64,000 bases of DNA from assembly GCA_947504115.1 (NCBI GenBank), contig CANNGH010000001.1, forward strand, positions 124,001 through 188,000. The letters run 5' to 3'. The position numbers were made by a program, and so were the translations under genes. This DNA is from an uncultured Sedimentitalea sp. GTDB taxonomy: Bacteria; Pseudomonadota; Alphaproteobacteria; Rhodobacterales; Rhodobacteraceae. Shown here piece after piece: positions 62,026 to 64,000 of this stretch (positions are counted from its first letter, which is position 1; every line of letters starts with the position of its first letter). Under the pieces are notes generated by a model, which was not told where the DNA came from, did no database searches, and saw nothing but the letters and a program-made list of their open reading frames with translations.

Positions 62026-62487
62026 ATGATAAAGCAGTTGCCCATCTCCGTTCAGGCCGCACATAAAAGCGATGTGCGCAGCCAGTTCGCCGCCCTGTGC
62101 TGGCGGCTGAACCGGGGCAAGCCCGAAATCCTGCTGATCACCACGCGCGGGTCCGGGCGCTGGATCGTGCCCAAGGGCTGGCCGATGGACGCAATGACGC
62201 CTGCCGCCTCGGCTGCGCAGGAGGCATGGGAAGAGGCGGGCGTGATCGGCGAACCGGCGGATCGCTGTCTGGGATTGTTTTCCTACCTCAAGACGGTTGC
62301 GCCGGATCGGGTTCTGCCATGCGTCGCCATGGTCTATCCCGTACGGGTCGAATCGCTGGCGACCGACTTCCCCGAAAAGGGCCAGCGGCGGCGCAAATGG
62401 TTCCCGTCCGACAAGGCGGCGACAAAGGTCGACGAGCCGGAACTGGCGCGGATCCTGCGCGATTTCGATCCGCACACGCTGCCTTGA
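62026..62487 (+). CDS. NUDIX hydrolase
   Basis: A 153-residue NUDIX protein. The Nudix box is GWPMDAMTPAASAAQEAWEEAGV (about residues 46-68); it keeps the core EAWEEAG but lacks the first Glu and has Gln in place of the Arg, a form seen in some alphaproteobacterial relatives of diphosphoinositol-phosphate hydrolases. The substrate is unknown. The start is the ATG at 62026. Confidence 0.88.
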   Translation: MIKQLPISVQAAHKSDVRSQFAALCWRLNRGKPEILLITTRGSGRWIVPKGWPMDAMTPAASAAQEAWEEAGVIGEPADRCLGLFSYLKTVAPDRVLPCVAMVYPVRVESLATDFPEKGQRRRKWFPSDKAATKVDEPELARILRDFDPHTLP

Positions 62488-62494
62488 CGCGAAT

Positions 62495-62523
62495 TTGACA
62501 TCTTGTATCCGGACATTTCACAT
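62495..62523 (+). promoter_or_regulatory. Candidate promoter for the DUF1178 gene
   Basis: TTGACA (62495-62500), a 17-base spacer and TCACAT (62518-62523) lie in an A/T-rich stretch upstream of the DUF1178 gene. The -35 box is perfect; the -10 box matches the consensus at three of six positions. It is the clearest sigma70-like signal in the window but untested. Confidence 0.4.
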
Positions 62524-62557
62524 ATATTTTGTGTAAAGAATATGAGTTGAGCCCGGA

Positions 62558-62977
62558 ATGATCCGCTACGCCCTGAAATGCTCGGATGGCCACGCCTTTG
62601 ACAGTTGGTTCCAGTCCGCTGCCGCCTATGAAAAACTGGCGGCAGCGGGCATGATTTCCTGTGCTGTCTGCGGTGGGGCCGATGTTGAAAAGGCGATCAT
62701 GGCACCGCGTGTCAGCGCCGGCGACCTGCCGTCTCGTCCGCTGTCGCGCCCGGCCAACACGGCGGAGGCCGCGATGATCGAATTGCGGCGCAAGGTTGAA
62801 GAGAACGCCGATTATGTCGGCCTTTCCTTCGCCGCCGAGGCGCGCGCCATCCATGAGGGCAGCGCGCCGGAGCGCGCGATCTACGGCGAGGCGCGCGTGG
62901 ACGAGGCACGCAAGCTGATCGAGGATGGCGTGAAGGTCGCGCCGCTTCCCTTTCGCACCCGGCGCAAGACGAATTGA
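62558..62977 (+). CDS. DUF1178 family protein
   Basis: A 139-residue protein with the DUF1178 pattern: MIRYALKCSDGHAFDSWFQSAAAYEKL, two cysteines in ISCAVCGGADVEKAIMAPRV that suggest a metal or zinc site, and a C-terminal GEARVDEARKLIEDGVKVAPLPF. The function is unknown. It has its own candidate promoter and is not overlapped with its neighbours. Confidence 0.9.
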   Translation: MIRYALKCSDGHAFDSWFQSAAAYEKLAAAGMISCAVCGGADVEKAIMAPRVSAGDLPSRPLSRPANTAEAAMIELRRKVEENADYVGLSFAAEARAIHEGSAPERAIYGEARVDEARKLIEDGVKVAPLPFRTRRKTN

Positions 62978-62981
62978 GGCG

Positions 62982-62997
62982 GGCGCGGCGCGCGCCT
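62982..62997 (+). terminator. Weak hairpin after the DUF1178 gene
   Basis: A 6-base stem (GGCGCG with CGCGCC, loop GCG) a few bases after the stop, followed by a T- and C-rich CTCTTGCTCTT. It may be a weak terminator before lysC. The stem is short. Confidence 0.3.
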
Positions 62998-63070
62998 CTC
63001 TTGCTCTTGGATCGCCGCTCGCATATGACGCGGGGCAAATCTGGCTGCGCGCCCTGGAGCAAGACCCCTG

Positions 63071-64000
63071 ATGCCCGTTCTCGTGATGAAATTCGGCGGC
63101 ACGTCGGTTGCCAATCCCGACCGGATCCGTCGCGCCGCGAAACGGGTCGGGGTCGAGGTGGCCAAAGGCTACGACGTCATCGTCATCGTATCGGCCATGT
63201 CCGGCAAGACCAACGAACTGGTCGGCTGGGTCGAGGAAACCTCGCCGATGTTCGATGCCCGCGAATATGACGCGGTCGTGTCATCGGGCGAAAACGTCAC
63301 CGCCGGACTGATGGCACTGACCTTGCAGCAGATGGATGTGCCGGCGCGCAGCTGGCAGGGCTGGCAGGTGCCGGTGCGCACCACCAGCGCCCATTCGGCC
63401 GCGCGGATCGAGGAGATCCCGACCGACAACATCCGTGCGAAATTCTCCGAAGGCATGCGCGTCGCGGTGATCGCCGGGTTTCAGGGCCTCAGCCCCGAGG
63501 GCCGCATCACAACGCTGGGGCGGGGCGGCAGCGACACCACCGCAGTCGCCTTTGCCGCGTCTTTCGGGGCGGAGCGCTGCGATATCTACACCGATGTGGA
63601 TGGCGTCTATACCACCGATCCGCGCATCACCGACAAGGCCCGCAAGCTGGACAAGATCGCGTTCGAGGAGATGCTGGAACTGGCCAGTCTCGGCGCCAAG
63701 GTGCTTCAGACACGCTCGGTCGAACTGGCGATGCGCTACAAGGTCAGGCTGCGCGTGCTGAGCAGTTTCGAGGAACCGTCCGATACAGCCGGCACGCTGG
63801 TCTGCGACGAGGAGGATATCATGGAATCGAACATTGTGGCCGGCGTCGCCTATTCCCGTGACGAGGCCAAGATGACGCTGCTTTCGGTCGCCGACCGCCC
63901 CGGCATCGCCGCCGCCATCTTCACAGCCCTGTCCGAGGCCGGGGTGAACGTGGACATGATCGTGCAGAACATCAGCGAGGACGGGCGCACAGACATGACC
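63071..64000 (+). CDS. lysC: Aspartate kinase (3' partial)
   Basis: The first 310 codons of aspartokinase, the first enzyme of the lysine, threonine and methionine pathway. The kinase domain starts VLVMKFGGTSVANPDRI, and GRGGSDTTAVAFAA and DVDGVYTTDPRI follow. The first ACT domain begins near the end (VAGVAYSRDEAKMTLLSVADRPG, then IVQNISEDGRTDMT). The ATG at 63071 fits the conserved start. The gene runs off the window, so its C-terminal regulatory part is not seen. Confidence 0.96.
   Translation, partial: MPVLVMKFGGTSVANPDRIRRAAKRVGVEVAKGYDVIVIVSAMSGKTNELVGWVEETSPMFDAREYDAVVSSGENVTAGLMALTLQQMDVPARSWQGWQVPVRTTSAHSAARIEEIPTDNIRAKFSEGMRVAVIAGFQGLSPEGRITTLGRGGSDTTAVAFAASFGAERCDIYTDVDGVYTTDPRITDKARKLDKIAFEEMLELASLGAKVLQTRSVELAMRYKVRLRVLSSFEEPSDTAGTLVCDEEDIMESNIVAGVAYSRDEAKMTLLSVADRPGIAAAIFTALSEAGVNVDMIVQNISEDGRTDMT

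Overview
The window is high-GC DNA from an alphaproteobacterium, most likely a member of the Rhodobacterales (Paracoccus/Roseobacter type). The evidence is gene content and order: a ctaC-ctaB-small ORF-ctaG-ctaE-surf1 cluster, a nosRZDFYLX cluster, a Rhodobacterales-style tad pilus locus with pilins carrying the variant GAVTVDW motif, the fumC-DUF4169-ribbon-helix-helix trio, and SspB-alpha. Lineage is inferred from these; I could not run a search.

Layout. 1-6313 (+) is a nearly complete second ATP synthase operon in the N-ATPase order atpD-C-Q-R-B-E-F-A-G, with no separate delta gene; the beta gene is cut by the window start. 6508-8796 (-) is a two-gene electron-transfer unit: a membrane cytochrome b and an octaheme cytochrome c of the tetrathionate reductase family. 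9075-13266 (+) is an RND efflux adaptor and permease pair. 13351-15683 (-) is a polar amino-acid ABC importer with a strong hairpin between the binding protein and permease genes. 15959-24480 (+) is the nitrous oxide reductase cluster nosRZDFYLX, preceded by a perfect FNR/NNR-type box. 24493-26269 (-) holds fumC and two very small downstream genes. 26370-26852 (-) is sspB.

26981-38960 (-) is a tad/Flp pilus locus: an AAA+ ATPase of unassigned role, tadV, two TPR lipoproteins, tadC, tadB, tadA, tadZ, an OmpA-like lipoprotein in place of a recognisable CpaD, the secretin, CpaB and two Flp-like pilins separated by a terminator. 39317-40216 (+) is a lytic transglycosylase. 40220-45897 (-) carries an acetyltransferase-like gene, scoB-scoA, topA and dprA. 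Then come a small exported protein with an odd start (+), tldD (-), the cytochrome aa3 oxidase cluster (+), thrC, an M16 peptidase and an acetyltransferase. 55628-64000 holds mixed housekeeping genes: an SDR, an FAD oxidase, mtnP, a SulP transporter, a GNAT, an EcsC protein, a NUDIX hydrolase, a DUF1178 protein and the start of lysC.

How it fits together. The left third reads as a respiratory-flexibility segment: N2O reduction, a multiheme reductase for sulfur or nitrogen compounds, and a probably ATP-driven ion pump. The cytochrome oxidase cluster lies downstream of a second perfect FNR-type box, so the oxic and anoxic terminal oxidases here may share oxygen-responsive control. The tad locus would build an adhesive Flp pilus. 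I found no tRNA, rRNA, CRISPR array, transposase or phage gene.
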